From positions 124,001-188,000 of the forward strand of contig DKQT01000032.1 of assembly GCA_002471845.1 (NCBI GenBank): a stretch of DNA of 64,000 nucleotides, given 5' to 3'. Made by a program: the position numbers and the translations under genes. Below, one piece after another: positions 48,678-58,289 of the stretch. Position 1 is the first letter of the stretch. Each line of letters opens with the position of its first letter. The notes beneath the pieces were generated by a model, which did no database searches, was not told the DNA's origin, and was given only the letters and a program-made list of their open reading frames with translations. Origin of the DNA: Fidelibacterota bacterium UBA7301 (GTDB taxonomy: Bacteria; Fidelibacterota; Marinisomatia; Marinisomatales; TCS55).

Positions 48678-50555
48678 TTAGTAGTGCTCGGTTGAGAGGG
48701 CCTCAACTTTTTTAGGATCAATTGGTTCAGACATTCCCATATGAAAAGCCAAAAACCACATGACAAAAATTCCGAAGCTTAAAAAAAGTAATTGCCAAAT
48801 CCACAGGGAGGGAAGGCCAAAAGGCACCCACAGTGCCGGTGAATTGGGATCGGAAAAAAGATTGTTCCCGATGGTGGCAAAGGGGCCAAATCCAACCAAA
48901 AACCAAAACAAAGTCAGGCCCCAAGCCAATTTGATTTTCTTTTTTCTTTCCAGCGTCATACCCGTTACAGATTGGAGAAGCTGATGCTTTTTGGCTTTAA
49001 TCGCTTTTGCCGTATCTGATTCACTGGAGAAATGGGACATCAGGAATGTGGTTAGGAGATTAAAGAAGATACCCCACCCCGCACTATGAATCGTTAATGG
49101 ATATGCGCCCCAAGGGACACCGAACCAGGCAGAAGTTCTATCTGTTAGCGTAACTGCAATTAACCCGACAATAAGGCCGGTGACGACACCCTTGGTGGTG
49201 AATCCTTTATAATAACAAACGCCAATTAGGGCAGGATACATCTGGAATCCATAGGCCACCGCCAGACCTCCAAGCATCACAATGGCCTGGCTGGAATTTG
49301 CGGCCACGATCAAAGCGGCTCCCGCCACCAATACGACGAATAGTCTCCCCGTCATTTTTTGGGTATGGTCGGTGGCACCAGGTGAAATGTACTTAGCATA
49401 AATATCCCGGGTCACCATGGCGCTGAAAGTAGACATATAAGCCGAACCAGTGCTCTGCATGGCGGCCAGCGCACAGACGGCTAAAAGACCAACCAGCCAG
49501 GGAACGGTGTCTGAAAGAAGGTTAATTAATTCTGGGACAAGGTTTTTATCACTGATGTTTTCCAGGACGCCGTTGGAAACTAGAACATGACCGCCCATCC
49601 CTTGGAAAATGGTAAAAGTAAACAGGAGGAGTCCTACCACGAGGGATGAAGCCACCACCTGCTGCCAGCGAAAGGCTTGAGGTGTTTTATTGGAAAAGGC
49701 CCACATAGAAAAGGCCGGTGAGGACTGGATACCCATGAGTGCGAACATATATGTCATGCACATGATCCCCGTCCAAGCGCCCCCGGAGGCCTTCGAACCT
49801 GCCGAGACCATTTGAATACTTCCTGGGATAGCCACCTTCATGGAATACCCATCTGGAGTGAGGTTCTGCCCGGTGGAAACATCATCATTGACCATCTGTG
49901 CCAAACCGGATGTGAAACCACTCCAGCCACCGGCGTAATGAATGGCAATGCCGCCTAATATGGCAATCCCGATGGCAAGAAGGATGGCCTGAGCACAATC
50001 CACATAGGCGACGGATTTTAATCCACCGGAGGCTACATAGATTACCACAACCGCCGTGAGGGCAAACATGCCGAAATTCACACTGACCAGTCCGTCGGAA
50101 AGGACATTGAATAAACTGCCCGACGCTCTGAGCTGGACACCCAAGTAGGGGACGCTGAAAAGAAAAGCAACTAGAACAGTAAGAAGTCGCATGGCATTCC
50201 CGCCGTAATAATCGGCATACATTTCACCGGGGGTGATATAGCGATATGCTTTGCCGAGGACCCATTGCCGCCGCAGAAACAGTACCCCTGTAAATGGAAT
50301 TGTAAGGGCATAAAAAGAAGCGAAAGCATAGGGTAAACCATCGGTGAATATTTTTCCCGGATGACCTACAAAAGTCCAGCCACTGAAACTGGTGGCGGTG
50401 GCCGCCAAAACAAATACCCATACACCGATTGATCTTCCTGCTAAGAAATAATCAGTTGATGTTTTGGCCGAGCGGGCTCCTTTAAAGCCCCAGAACAGGC
50501 AATAGGCCCAGTAAATACCTACAAATGCTATGAGCCAGATGAATTTTGCTTCCAT
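48678..50555 (-). CDS. Sodium:solute symporter (SSS family)
   Basis: A 625-residue intact SSS/PutP-like symporter with about 14 hydrophobic helices. FYALTIPFTGVLFLRRQW, YITPGEMYADYYGGNAMRLL (about 107-126), SGGLKSVAYVDCAQAILL and MQSTGSAYMSTFSAMVTRDIY (about 363-383, the conserved serine/threonine helix that lines the Na+ site) are recognisable. It has an extra C-terminal stretch. Substrate unknown; together with the broken symporter it shows two similar uptake systems side by side. Confidence 0.9.
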   Translation of the reverse strand: MEAKFIWLIAFVGIYWAYCLFWGFKGARSAKTSTDYFLAGRSIGVWVFVLAATATSFSGWTFVGHPGKIFTDGLPYAFASFYALTIPFTGVLFLRRQWVLGKAYRYITPGEMYADYYGGNAMRLLTVLVAFLFSVPYLGVQLRASGSLFNVLSDGLVSVNFGMFALTAVVVIYVASGGLKSVAYVDCAQAILLAIGIAILGGIAIHYAGGWSGFTSGLAQMVNDDVSTGQNLTPDGYSMKVAIPGSIQMVSAGSKASGGAWTGIMCMTYMFALMGIQSSPAFSMWAFSNKTPQAFRWQQVVASSLVVGLLLFTFTIFQGMGGHVLVSNGVLENISDKNLVPELINLLSDTVPWLVGLLAVCALAAMQSTGSAYMSTFSAMVTRDIYAKYISPGATDHTQKMTGRLFVVLVAGAALIVAANSSQAIVMLGGLAVAYGFQMYPALIGVCYYKGFTTKGVVTGLIVGLIAVTLTDRTSAWFGVPWGAYPLTIHSAGWGIFFNLLTTFLMSHFSSESDTAKAIKAKKHQLLQSVTGMTLERKKKIKLAWGLTLFWFLVGFGPFATIGNNLFSDPNSPALWVPFGLPSLWIWQLLFLSFGIFVMWFLAFHMGMSEPIDPKKVEALSTEHY

Positions 50556-50623
50556 ATTAAAAATTTCCCCCCTGTTTAGGATCGGGAATTATAGGTTAAC
50601 GGGATGGAAAGTGGGAAGTGAAA

Positions 50624-51889
50624 TTAGTTCGTAAGGAAAATTTGGGTTGAATCCAGAGAACCATCATTTTCCGCGGGAACCAGCCCTAATATTCTGCACA
50701 TCATTTCATAGAGATGAATATTGGTAAGGCCGGGACCTTTTATCCCTGATTTGAAGGCAGGACCATACCCCACAAAAATACCGCCCATGGATTTGTAGAT
50801 AGGGTCGTATCCATGGGTGGCCCCGTTATATCTTTCAGAATTGTTATTCTCGTTGAAGTGAACACGAGTGGAAATAGACCAATGTTCATGGGCCACCGCC
50901 GTGATGGGTTGTATTCGCCGATGAGTATTATAATGAAGTTGCGCCGGCGCTTCACCCTTTTTGTAGACGCTCAATTTTGGGTGGGCATTTTTTAATTTCA
51001 CATAAATTGGGTCTACATTACCCTTGGGCAGAATAGACGCCACTGGTGTCCAATCCACCATAGTCACATTATCCATATCTATATAATCATCTAGAAAGAT
51101 CATGGAATCGGGAGAAGTAGATGCCATTCCATGATCCGTTACCAGTATAATATTTGTATTCTTAAACATATCTCGAGATTTAAGGCCGCCAATTAGCCGG
51201 CCGATGGTGCGATCCATTTCTTGGATGCCAGCGATTACTTCCTCTGAATCGGGCCCATGATCATGCCCCACATCATCCATATGGCTGAAGTAGGTGGAAA
51301 CGAATTGAGGTCGTTTGGACGGGGCATAATCCAGCCATTTTAAAATTTGATCTACGCGCGCATTATGAGAAATGGAGCCGTCGTAAACAAAATATTCAGT
51401 CGGGCGAATACCAAGGATCTCAGCTTCCGATGCGGGCCAGAACATGGTCATAGCTGTTTGATCTTGCTTTTCGGCGGTAACCCAGATGGGTTCTGCTTCA
51501 TACCATTTGCCATCCAATACTGGTTTGCTGCCCTGTCCGATATAATAGTATTCGTCAAACACCGGATCGTACATTGTATTGGCAATGATGCCATGATTCT
51601 CAGGGTAACGGCCCGTGACTATTGAAATGTGATTTGGAAATGTTTTGCTGGGGAAAACAGGTATAAGTGCTCTTGCTTGTGATCCTAATTGGATCAATTC
51701 ATCGAAATTGGGCGTGTCTGTTTTGTCAAAATAATCCCAGCGAAAACCATCCATGGAGATTAATATTAAAGGTGTTTTTGCGTCGGCTGATTTTTCTTCA
51801 CTGGGACAAGCACTTAGTAGAAGAATAGAAAAGACAGTAAAAACAAAAAGCCGTCTTGGAATGATGGGTAGTTTAAATTCTAACTTCAT
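50624..51889 (-). CDS. Ectonucleotide pyrophosphatase/phosphodiesterase-like lipoprotein
   Basis: 421 residues of the alkaline phosphatase superfamily, NPP branch. Lipobox LLSAC gives Cys28. ISMDGFRWDYF supplies metal ligand Asp47, and the nucleophile is Thr83 in FPSKTFPNH; GRYPENHGI follows. Further ligands: HMDDVGHDHGP (about 207-217), VTDHGM, and EHWS or the histidine near the C-terminus. It would cleave nucleotide or lipid phosphodiesters outside the inner membrane. Only 27 bases separate its start from the divergent nitroreductase gene. Confidence 0.9.
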   Translation of the reverse strand: MKLEFKLPIIPRRLFVFTVFSILLLSACPSEEKSADAKTPLILISMDGFRWDYFDKTDTPNFDELIQLGSQARALIPVFPSKTFPNHISIVTGRYPENHGIIANTMYDPVFDEYYYIGQGSKPVLDGKWYEAEPIWVTAEKQDQTAMTMFWPASEAEILGIRPTEYFVYDGSISHNARVDQILKWLDYAPSKRPQFVSTYFSHMDDVGHDHGPDSEEVIAGIQEMDRTIGRLIGGLKSRDMFKNTNIILVTDHGMASTSPDSMIFLDDYIDMDNVTMVDWTPVASILPKGNVDPIYVKLKNAHPKLSVYKKGEAPAQLHYNTHRRIQPITAVAHEHWSISTRVHFNENNNSERYNGATHGYDPIYKSMGGIFVGYGPAFKSGIKGPGLTNIHLYEMMCRILGLVPAENDGSLDSTQIFLTN

Positions 51890-51916
51890 AAGGATGGAAT
51901 AATTTAGGGAAAAACA

Positions 51917-52573
51917 ATGGGATTCAAAAAACTGGACTTTACAGAATATCCGGAATCTGAGATGCGAGCCCGGTCATTGGATTTTTTAAATAATATTTTG
52001 GAAAGAAGAACCATAAGAGATTTTTCTAATCGTCCGGTTCCCCTTGAAATTATTGAAAACTGCATTAAAGCAGCAGCCTCTGCTCCCTCAGGCGCAAACA
52101 AGCAGCCCTGGCAATTCGTCATTGTTGAGGACTCTGCTGTGAAAGTAAAGATCCGTGAAGCAGCGGAAAAAGAAGAAAAAGAATTTTACGACCACCGCGC
52201 CACTAAGGAATGGCTGGAAGACTTGAACCAATTCGGCACGGACTGGCATAAGCCCTTTTTAGAAATTGCCCCCTACCTTATTGTTGTATTCCGCCAAATC
52301 TATGATGTGGAAGATGACGGCAGCCAGCGTAAAAATTATTATGTAAATGAATCGGTGGGTATTGCTTCCGGTTTCCTATTGGCGGCTCTCCATAATGCAG
52401 GCTTGGCCACTCTCACCCATACCCCCAGCCCCATGAATTTTTTAGGAGAGATCCTGGAACGCCCCGCTAACGAAAAAGCATTTTTATTAATCCCCGTAGG
52501 TTACCCTGCAGATGATGCGGAAGTTCCGGAGATCACTAAAAAACGATTCAAAGATATTTCAAAGAAAGTATAA
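51917..52573 (+). CDS. Nitroreductase family, iodotyrosine deiodinase-like
   Basis: 218-residue FMN flavoprotein. RRTIRDFSNRPV (30-41), AAASAPSGANKQPW (52-65) and the C-terminal IPVGYPADDAEVP are nitroreductase features. Glu87, Tyr91 and Lys112 occur with the spacing (4 and 21 residues) of the Glu157-Tyr161-Lys182 triad that closes the active-site lid over halotyrosine in human iodotyrosine deiodinase, inside EKEFYDHRATKEWLEDL and FGTDWHK. The protein may reductively dehalogenate halotyrosines. Soluble; no membrane anchor, unlike the animal enzyme. Confidence 0.85.
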   Translation: MGFKKLDFTEYPESEMRARSLDFLNNILERRTIRDFSNRPVPLEIIENCIKAAASAPSGANKQPWQFVIVEDSAVKVKIREAAEKEEKEFYDHRATKEWLEDLNQFGTDWHKPFLEIAPYLIVVFRQIYDVEDDGSQRKNYYVNESVGIASGFLLAALHNAGLATLTHTPSPMNFLGEILERPANEKAFLLIPVGYPADDAEVPEITKKRFKDISKKV

Positions 52574-52576
52574 TTA

Positions 52577-53536
52577 ATGCGGATGTTTTTAGGGTTCGCT
52601 TTGGCCTTTCATGCTCAAATTATTCTTGTCCAAGATTCGCACTTTAATACCTATACAGAACCCTTAACGGGTTCGAAACTCTTTATCAAGATGGTTCCGG
52701 TCACGGGCGGCACATTCAACTTGGGGAGCCCTAAAAAGGAAAAAGACCGGAAAAACGATGAAGGCCCAGCGCATGAAGTAACGGTGGATGATTTTTGGAT
52801 GGCGGAAGTGGAAATCAGTTGGGATATTTATGAATTGTTCCTGAATAGGAAAATTGATCATACGTTCGGCAAAAGGGGCCAGATTGATTTAGATATAGAT
52901 GGTGTTTCGGGGGCTACGCCCCCTTACGTGAATTATAACAAGAACGAGTTGCCCGCGATTAATGTAACCCAGTATGCCGCTTCCCAATTCTGCAAATGGT
53001 TCACGGCTAAGACAGGACGGTATTACCGATTGCCCACGGAAGCGGAATGGGAATATGCCTGTCGCGGAGGTAAAACCACAGCCTATTCATTTGGGAAAAA
53101 TGCCAAAGAAATTGATCAATTCGGATGGTACAAAGGCAACAGTAAAGGCAAACTCCATAAAAGCAGAATGAAGAAGCCCAATAAATTTGGGTTGTATGAT
53201 ATGCATGGAAATGCAGCGGAATGGGTATTGGACAGTTATGATCCCGAGGCCTATATTACTTGGGAGAAGGGGATTAAGAATCCGGTGAAAAAGAATCGGG
53301 TGCTTTATCCAAGAGTTGTTCGTGGCGGGTCATTTAAAGATGATCCGGCAAAACTTCGCTCTGCCGCCAGGGGATATTCCACTCACGTCTGGAAACAGCG
53401 CGATCCCCAAATTCCAAAAAGCTTATGGTGGCATACGGATGCCACTCACATTGGATTTCGAATTGTTCGACCCCGAAATGAACCTGATAAAAATGATTTA
53501 CATAAACTTTGGGTACAACCCAAAAAGGAATATTGA
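52577..53536 (+). CDS. SUMF1/FGE-domain exported protein lacking the catalytic cysteines
   Basis: 319 residues with a probable signal peptide (1-15) and one SUMF1 domain: VPVTGGTFNLGSP (about 36-48), LPTEAEWEYACRGG (about 152-165), GLYDMHGNAAEWVLD (about 209-223) and VVRGGSFKDD (about 252-261). True formylglycine-generating enzymes have two cysteines shortly after RGGS; here that stretch has none, so sulfatase activation is unlikely. Such copies serve as structural or ligand-binding domains. It follows the nitroreductase by 3 bases. Confidence 0.85.
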   Translation: MRMFLGFALAFHAQIILVQDSHFNTYTEPLTGSKLFIKMVPVTGGTFNLGSPKKEKDRKNDEGPAHEVTVDDFWMAEVEISWDIYELFLNRKIDHTFGKRGQIDLDIDGVSGATPPYVNYNKNELPAINVTQYAASQFCKWFTAKTGRYYRLPTEAEWEYACRGGKTTAYSFGKNAKEIDQFGWYKGNSKGKLHKSRMKKPNKFGLYDMHGNAAEWVLDSYDPEAYITWEKGIKNPVKKNRVLYPRVVRGGSFKDDPAKLRSAARGYSTHVWKQRDPQIPKSLWWHTDATHIGFRIVRPRNEPDKNDLHKLWVQPKKEY

Positions 53537-53542
53537 GGTACT

Positions 53543-54877
53543 ATGAAGAAAGAAATTGAAACCATCAATCGTCGAGGATTTTTAGAACATTCGGCTAAAA
53601 TTACCGCTGCCGGATTACTCTTAAGCCGTCTGCCAGCCGCTTCAAAAAAACTTGTCTCCATTGAGGGTGAAATTAAAGTTGCTCTCATTGGTTGCGGCGG
53701 CCGGGGCACCGGGGCAGCTTCCCAGGCATTGGAAGCAGATCCTGATGTAAGACTGGTGGCCATTGCCGATGCCTTTTTAGATCGAGCAGAAGAATGCCTG
53801 AAAAACCTATTGGAAAAATTTGAAGGATCAGAAGACCGGATCAAAATAAATCGTGAAACCATATTCACCGGCTTTGACGCTTACAAACAAGCAATTGATA
53901 TGGCCGATGTTGTTATCCTTACCACGCCACCCGCATTTCGTCCCATCCATTTTAAATATGCCATTAGCCAGGATAAGCATGTTTTTATGGAAAAACCGGT
54001 GGCTACTGATGTAGCTGGAATTCGCAAGGTGCTTGAAGCGGGGAAAGAAGCCCAGCGCAAAAAACTCAACGTGGTTGTTGGACTCCAGCGCCATTACCAG
54101 CGGAATTATCAATCGGTTAAAAATAAAATCGATCGGGGGAGGATTGGGGATATTGTTTCTGGACAGGTCTATTGGAACAGCGGCGGCGTGTGGGTTCGTC
54201 CGCGGGAAAAAGGCCAAACGGAATTGGAATACCAAATGCGGAATTGGTACTATTTCAACTGGCTTTGCGGCGACCATATTGTTGAACAGCATATTCATAA
54301 TATTGATGTGGCCAACTGGTTTATCGGTGCCACGCCAGTGTCAGCTCAGGGCATGGGCGGCCGTGAAGTGCGCAAGGGCAAGGACCACGGCCAAATTTTT
54401 GATCACCATTTTGTAGAATTCACCTACCCTGACGGCCAAATGGTGGCCAGCCAGTGCCGCCATCAGGAGGGATGTATGAACCGGGTGGAAGAAGTATTCC
54501 AAGGTACCCGGGGAAATATTACTACCAATGGCGGTCATGCGGGCATCATGAAAAACAAGCGCGGTAAGGCGGTTTATGAACACGATGGCGAGGGTGATAT
54601 GGATCCTTACCAGCAAGAGCATAATGAATTGTTCGCTGCCATTAAAGCGGGAGAGCACCGTATGGATGATACGGACCGCGGTGCCGAAGCAACAATGACT
54701 GCCATCTTGGGACGCATGGCCACCTATTCCGGGCAGATGATTACTTGGGACGAGGCCATGGCTTTAGATCATAAACTGGTGCCCGAACTTCATTCTTTCA
54801 ACGACACAGCGCCGGTTCTCCCGGATAAAAACGGCAACTATCCCGTGCCTGTCCCCGGCGTAACAACCTATAGGTAA
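53543..54877 (+). CDS. Gfo/Idh/MocA-family dehydrogenase, Tat-exported
   Basis: 444-residue NAD(P)-dependent oxidoreductase. A Tat signal with Arg10-Arg11 (NRRGFLEHS) directs folded export. The Rossmann loop VALIGCGGRGTGAAS is at about 46-60; FMEKPVATD (about 150-158) has the catalytic lysine, and HNIDVANWFIG (about 251-261) the catalytic histidine region. Sugars or inositol are usual substrates. It lies between the SUMF1 protein and a sugar isomerase with 4-7 base gaps, so they form one operon. Confidence 0.9.
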   Translation: MKKEIETINRRGFLEHSAKITAAGLLLSRLPAASKKLVSIEGEIKVALIGCGGRGTGAASQALEADPDVRLVAIADAFLDRAEECLKNLLEKFEGSEDRIKINRETIFTGFDAYKQAIDMADVVILTTPPAFRPIHFKYAISQDKHVFMEKPVATDVAGIRKVLEAGKEAQRKKLNVVVGLQRHYQRNYQSVKNKIDRGRIGDIVSGQVYWNSGGVWVRPREKGQTELEYQMRNWYYFNWLCGDHIVEQHIHNIDVANWFIGATPVSAQGMGGREVRKGKDHGQIFDHHFVEFTYPDGQMVASQCRHQEGCMNRVEEVFQGTRGNITTNGGHAGIMKNKRGKAVYEHDGEGDMDPYQQEHNELFAAIKAGEHRMDDTDRGAEATMTAILGRMATYSGQMITWDEAMALDHKLVPELHSFNDTAPVLPDKNGNYPVPVPGVTTYR

Positions 54878-54880
54878 ACC

Positions 54881-55804
54881 ATGAAAAGACGATCATTTAT
54901 TATAAAAGGCTTGGCGATTGCGTCGGCCCCCTTTATCACCAGTGGATTACTGGCACGAGCATTAAAGGAAAAATCCATTGGTGAAAAACCATTCAACCTG
55001 AATTATGCGCCTCACTTCGGCATGTTTAAACACAACGCCGGCGATGATCTCATTGACCAGCTCCAATTCATGTATGAACATGGGTTTCGGTCCTTGGAAG
55101 ATAATGGCATGAAAGGCCGGACTGTAGATATGCAAAAAAAGATCGCTAAAAAGATGAGCTATTTGGGAATGGACATGGGCGTTTTTGTGGCCCATAAAAT
55201 CTATTGGCGGGAGCCCAACCTCACCAGTGGCGATAAAGCGCTCCATGATGAATTTGTGCAAAACGTGAAAGATTCGGTTGAAGTGGCCAAACGGGTCAAT
55301 GCCACTTGGATGACCGTAGTGCCGGGGTATGTGGACTTAAAAAAAGAAATGGCCTACCAGACCGCCAACGTGGTTGAAGCATTGCGCCGGGCAAGTGAAG
55401 CGCTGGAATCTCATGGCCTTATCATGGTGCTGGAGCCCCTAAACTGGTGGGCCAATCACGCCGGTCAGTTTTTGACTGAAATTCCCCAAGCTTACGAGAT
55501 CTGCCGGGCGGTGGACAGTCCATCCTGTAAGATTCTTTTCGATATTTACCATCAACAGATTTCGGAAGGAAACCTGATACCCAACATGGATAAGGCATGG
55601 AAGGAGATCGCCTATTTCCAGATTGGGGATAATCCCGGGCGAAAGGAACCCACTACCGGTGAAATCAATTATTTGAACGTGTTTAAGCATATCTATGATA
55701 AAGGGTTTAAGGGTGTTTTGGGGATGGAACACGGGAACTCCAAACCGGGGAAAATGGGAGAAATAGCGGTCATCGAAGCTTATCGTCAAGTGGACAATTT
55801 TTAA
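54881..55804 (+). CDS. Sugar phosphate isomerase/epimerase-like TIM barrel, exported
   Basis: 307 residues of the AP-endonuclease-2 / hydroxypyruvate-isomerase-like TIM barrel family. It opens with MKRRSFIIKG, a Tat-like twin arginine followed by a hydrophobic stretch. Barrel motifs: FMYEHGFRSLEDNGM, MVLEPLNWWANHAG (metal-ligand Glu, about 186-199), ILFDIYHQQISEGN (about 220-233) and FKGVLGMEHGNSKPG (metal-ligand Glu near 285). Probably acts with the preceding dehydrogenase in a periplasmic sugar conversion; substrate unknown. Confidence 0.85.
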   Translation: MKRRSFIIKGLAIASAPFITSGLLARALKEKSIGEKPFNLNYAPHFGMFKHNAGDDLIDQLQFMYEHGFRSLEDNGMKGRTVDMQKKIAKKMSYLGMDMGVFVAHKIYWREPNLTSGDKALHDEFVQNVKDSVEVAKRVNATWMTVVPGYVDLKKEMAYQTANVVEALRRASEALESHGLIMVLEPLNWWANHAGQFLTEIPQAYEICRAVDSPSCKILFDIYHQQISEGNLIPNMDKAWKEIAYFQIGDNPGRKEPTTGEINYLNVFKHIYDKGFKGVLGMEHGNSKPGKMGEIAVIEAYRQVDNF

Positions 55805-55814
55805 GGAGAAAAAT

Positions 55815-57299
55815 ATGAAATCAAGAATATTTTTATGCATCTTAATGATTGGTGGGATTGGGGCCCAAACCCGATTTCTGCCGGCTGATACAACGGTAGT
55901 GACCGATCATAAAACTACCATTAAGGGAAAGCGGGTAGAATATACCGCCACCACAGGCACCCAGCCCGTGTGGAACGAGGACGGGAAGTCCATCGCTTAC
56001 GTTCATTATACCTATTATGAACGGACCGATGCAAGGGATAAAGCTGTACGACCGATTATGATCTCCTTCAACGGCGGTCCCGGCTCCGGTTCGGTGTGGA
56101 TGCACATGGCTTATACTGGTCCGATGATCCTGAATGTGGATGATGAAGGATTTCCCGTCCAGCCCTATGGGGTGAAGAACAATCCATATTCTATCTTGGA
56201 TATGGCGGATATTGTCTATGTAAACCCGGTGAATACGGGCTATTCCCGGATCGTGGATAAGGAAGCAAAGAAAGAAACCTTTTTCGGGGTGAATGCGGAT
56301 ATCAAATACTTGGCTGAATGGATCAATACCTTCATTCAGCGTGTAAATCGTTGGGAATCCCCAAAATATTTAATCGGCGAAAGTTATGGCACTACTCGTG
56401 CGTCGGGGCTTGCTTATGCCCTCCAGGGCAGCCAATGGATGTATCTTAACGGTGTTATTTTGGTTTCACCAACTGAACTGGGAATTGATTCCGGTAGTGG
56501 AAGGCGGGCCGGGCCGGTGGGCGCCGCATTGCGCGTCCCCTATTTTGCCGCTGCTGCATGGTATCACAATAAATTACCGCCAGACATTCAGCGCAAGGAT
56601 TTGTTGGATGTACTAGATGAAGCGGAAGATTATGCCGTGAATGATCTCATGGCGGTCATTGCAAAGGGCGGCTTCGTGGATGAAAAAGAGCGGGATAACG
56701 CAGCGGCTAAAATGGCACGCTATTCAGGGATATCAAAAGAGTCCATTCTGTCTTATAACTTGGATGTGCCCTCTTCGTTCTTCTGGAAAGAACTCCTGCG
56801 AGAAGAAGGTTTCACCGTAGGCCGTTTGGATTCCCGCTATAAGGGAATTGATAAAACCAAAGGGGGCGACAGTCCTGACTTCAATTCTGAACTCACATCC
56901 TGGCTTCATTCCTTTACCCCTGCTATCAATTATTATTATAAAAATGTGCTCAATTTTGAAACGGACATAAAATACAATATGTTCGGCCCCGTCCGGCCCT
57001 GGGACAGTTCTGATAATAGAACAGGAGAGAACCTGCGCCAAGCCATGGCCCAGAACCCCTTCCTTCATACCATGATCCAATCTGGTTACTACGATGGCGC
57101 CACAAAATATTTTGATGCAAAATATACTATGTGGCGCCTAGACCCCAGCGGTAGGATGAAAGATCGCTTGAACTTCAAGGGCTACCGCAGCGGCCACATG
57201 ATGTACCTGCGAAAGGAAGATCTGAAACAATCCAATGAAGATATCCGAGATTTCATTAAGAAATCCACACCTAAAAAAGGCGAACCGGCAAAATATTAA
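55815..57299 (+). CDS. S10 serine carboxypeptidase-like exported protein
   Basis: 494 residues with a signal peptide (1-17). The S10 marks are NGGPGSGSVWMHMAYTGP (about 76-93), the nucleophile elbow GESYGTTRAS (about 190-199), YYDGATKYFDA with the catalytic Asp (about 418-428), and GYRSGHMMYL with the catalytic His (about 455-464). It should remove C-terminal residues from peptides outside the cytoplasm. Ten bases after the isomerase gene, with AGGAGA as ribosome site. Confidence 0.9.
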   Translation: MKSRIFLCILMIGGIGAQTRFLPADTTVVTDHKTTIKGKRVEYTATTGTQPVWNEDGKSIAYVHYTYYERTDARDKAVRPIMISFNGGPGSGSVWMHMAYTGPMILNVDDEGFPVQPYGVKNNPYSILDMADIVYVNPVNTGYSRIVDKEAKKETFFGVNADIKYLAEWINTFIQRVNRWESPKYLIGESYGTTRASGLAYALQGSQWMYLNGVILVSPTELGIDSGSGRRAGPVGAALRVPYFAAAAWYHNKLPPDIQRKDLLDVLDEAEDYAVNDLMAVIAKGGFVDEKERDNAAAKMARYSGISKESILSYNLDVPSSFFWKELLREEGFTVGRLDSRYKGIDKTKGGDSPDFNSELTSWLHSFTPAINYYYKNVLNFETDIKYNMFGPVRPWDSSDNRTGENLRQAMAQNPFLHTMIQSGYYDGATKYFDAKYTMWRLDPSGRMKDRLNFKGYRSGHMMYLRKEDLKQSNEDIRDFIKKSTPKKGEPAKY

Positions 57300-57334
57300 G
57301 TAAAAATCATTAAGTTGGTGTTAAGTTCTGGGAA

Positions 57335-57835
57335 ATGAGATCATCAGTACTAACATTTGCCACCGGTATTTTCGTGGCCCTTTTTGTTATGGGGTGTGCT
57401 TCCACATACGGGCCGCGGGGACCCATGGGTGGATATGAAGATAAATCTGTCGGTGATAATATGTTTGAAGTTCGCTTTTACGGCAACCAGCACACGACTG
57501 CCGATAAAGTAACACAGATGCTTTTATACCGCTGTGCAGAACTGACCACATCGAAAGGATTTGATTCTTTTGTGGTGCTCCAGGATCAGAGCTACAGCAA
57601 TACAGCAGTTCACAACCCGACTATTGATAAACCCTTTAAAACAGTGGAATCAGAATCGGTGGGTGTGCGAACGGTGGTTTCCCCGGACTTTACCCGGGCC
57701 ACCACATCCACTGATTGGGTGGGTATTTATGTCATATCTATGTATAATGAAAATGATTCTCCCTTTTCGAAGTATAAAAAAAGCCGCCTGGATGCGGCGC
57801 AGATTATCAGTGATTTAAAATCGGAATTGGAGTAA
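57335..57835 (+). CDS. Small lipoprotein of the CC0125/CC1285 type
   Basis: 166 residues. Signal peptide with lipobox VMGC (Cys21). The segment FEVRFYGNQHTTADKVTQMLLYRCAELTTSKGFDSFVV is characteristic of a widespread family of about 160-residue lipoproteins known by the Caulobacter names; I match it from memory of its GN-T-LYR-AELT pattern. Function unknown. It follows the S10 gene after 35 bases. Confidence 0.7.
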   Translation: MRSSVLTFATGIFVALFVMGCASTYGPRGPMGGYEDKSVGDNMFEVRFYGNQHTTADKVTQMLLYRCAELTTSKGFDSFVVLQDQSYSNTAVHNPTIDKPFKTVESESVGVRTVVSPDFTRATTSTDWVGIYVISMYNENDSPFSKYKKSRLDAAQIISDLKSELE

Positions 57836-57861
57836 AAAGTAAAGTCACAAAAGGAAATCTC

Positions 57862-57881
57862 TTGAGCCAGAAGCGTTTCAT
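57862..57881. repeat. 20-bp direct repeat, left copy
   Basis: TTGAGCCAGAAGCGTTTCAT. It matches the copy at 58290-58309 in 18 of 20 bases and ends one base before the stop codon of the MGMT-like gene. Confidence 0.75.
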
Positions 57882-58289
57882 TTAGTTTATTTTAATTTCT
57901 TCTCTTTTTTGATTTTCAATTATGAAACCAATTCCACAAGTTAGCTTATTTGCCAATTTTGATTTTGGGTCAACTATTCTCCAAAATGGAGTTATTGTAT
58001 CAATGCCAATTCCAAATTCCTCATAAGATGCTTCTGATACAATCCGTAAAGATATTCCAGTAACCATTGGGCATGACATATTTGCACTATAGTCATTTGC
58101 CATTTCTTTTCTTAAATCTTTGACTTGTTTAAAATTCCCTATTGGTATTTGATTAACATACCTATCAACAATTTTGGGAGTTGGTATTAACATCATAATG
58201 CCTGCGGGCATATCAGCCCATGATTTTGGATTAATTTTTACCTGATGTTTTTTATCAGAATCCCTCTTTTCAATCCATGTTTTCTTCAT
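57882..58289 (-). CDS. MGMT-family-like protein
   Basis: 135 residues. The layout MKKTWIEKRD, IMMLIPTPKIVDRYVNQIPIG, QVKDLRKEMAN, SCPMVTGISL (Cys73) and ITPFWRIVDP corresponds, from memory, to a small family annotated as MGMT-like (methylguanine methyltransferase fold, DNA-binding part). The CP-x-TGI motif differs from the PCHR active site, so alkyl transfer is not assured. The gene is AT-rich and its two ends fall exactly at two 20-bp direct repeats. Confidence 0.55.
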   Translation of the reverse strand: MKKTWIEKRDSDKKHQVKINPKSWADMPAGIMMLIPTPKIVDRYVNQIPIGNFKQVKDLRKEMANDYSANMSCPMVTGISLRIVSEASYEEFGIGIDTITPFWRIVDPKSKLANKLTCGIGFIIENQKREEIKIN

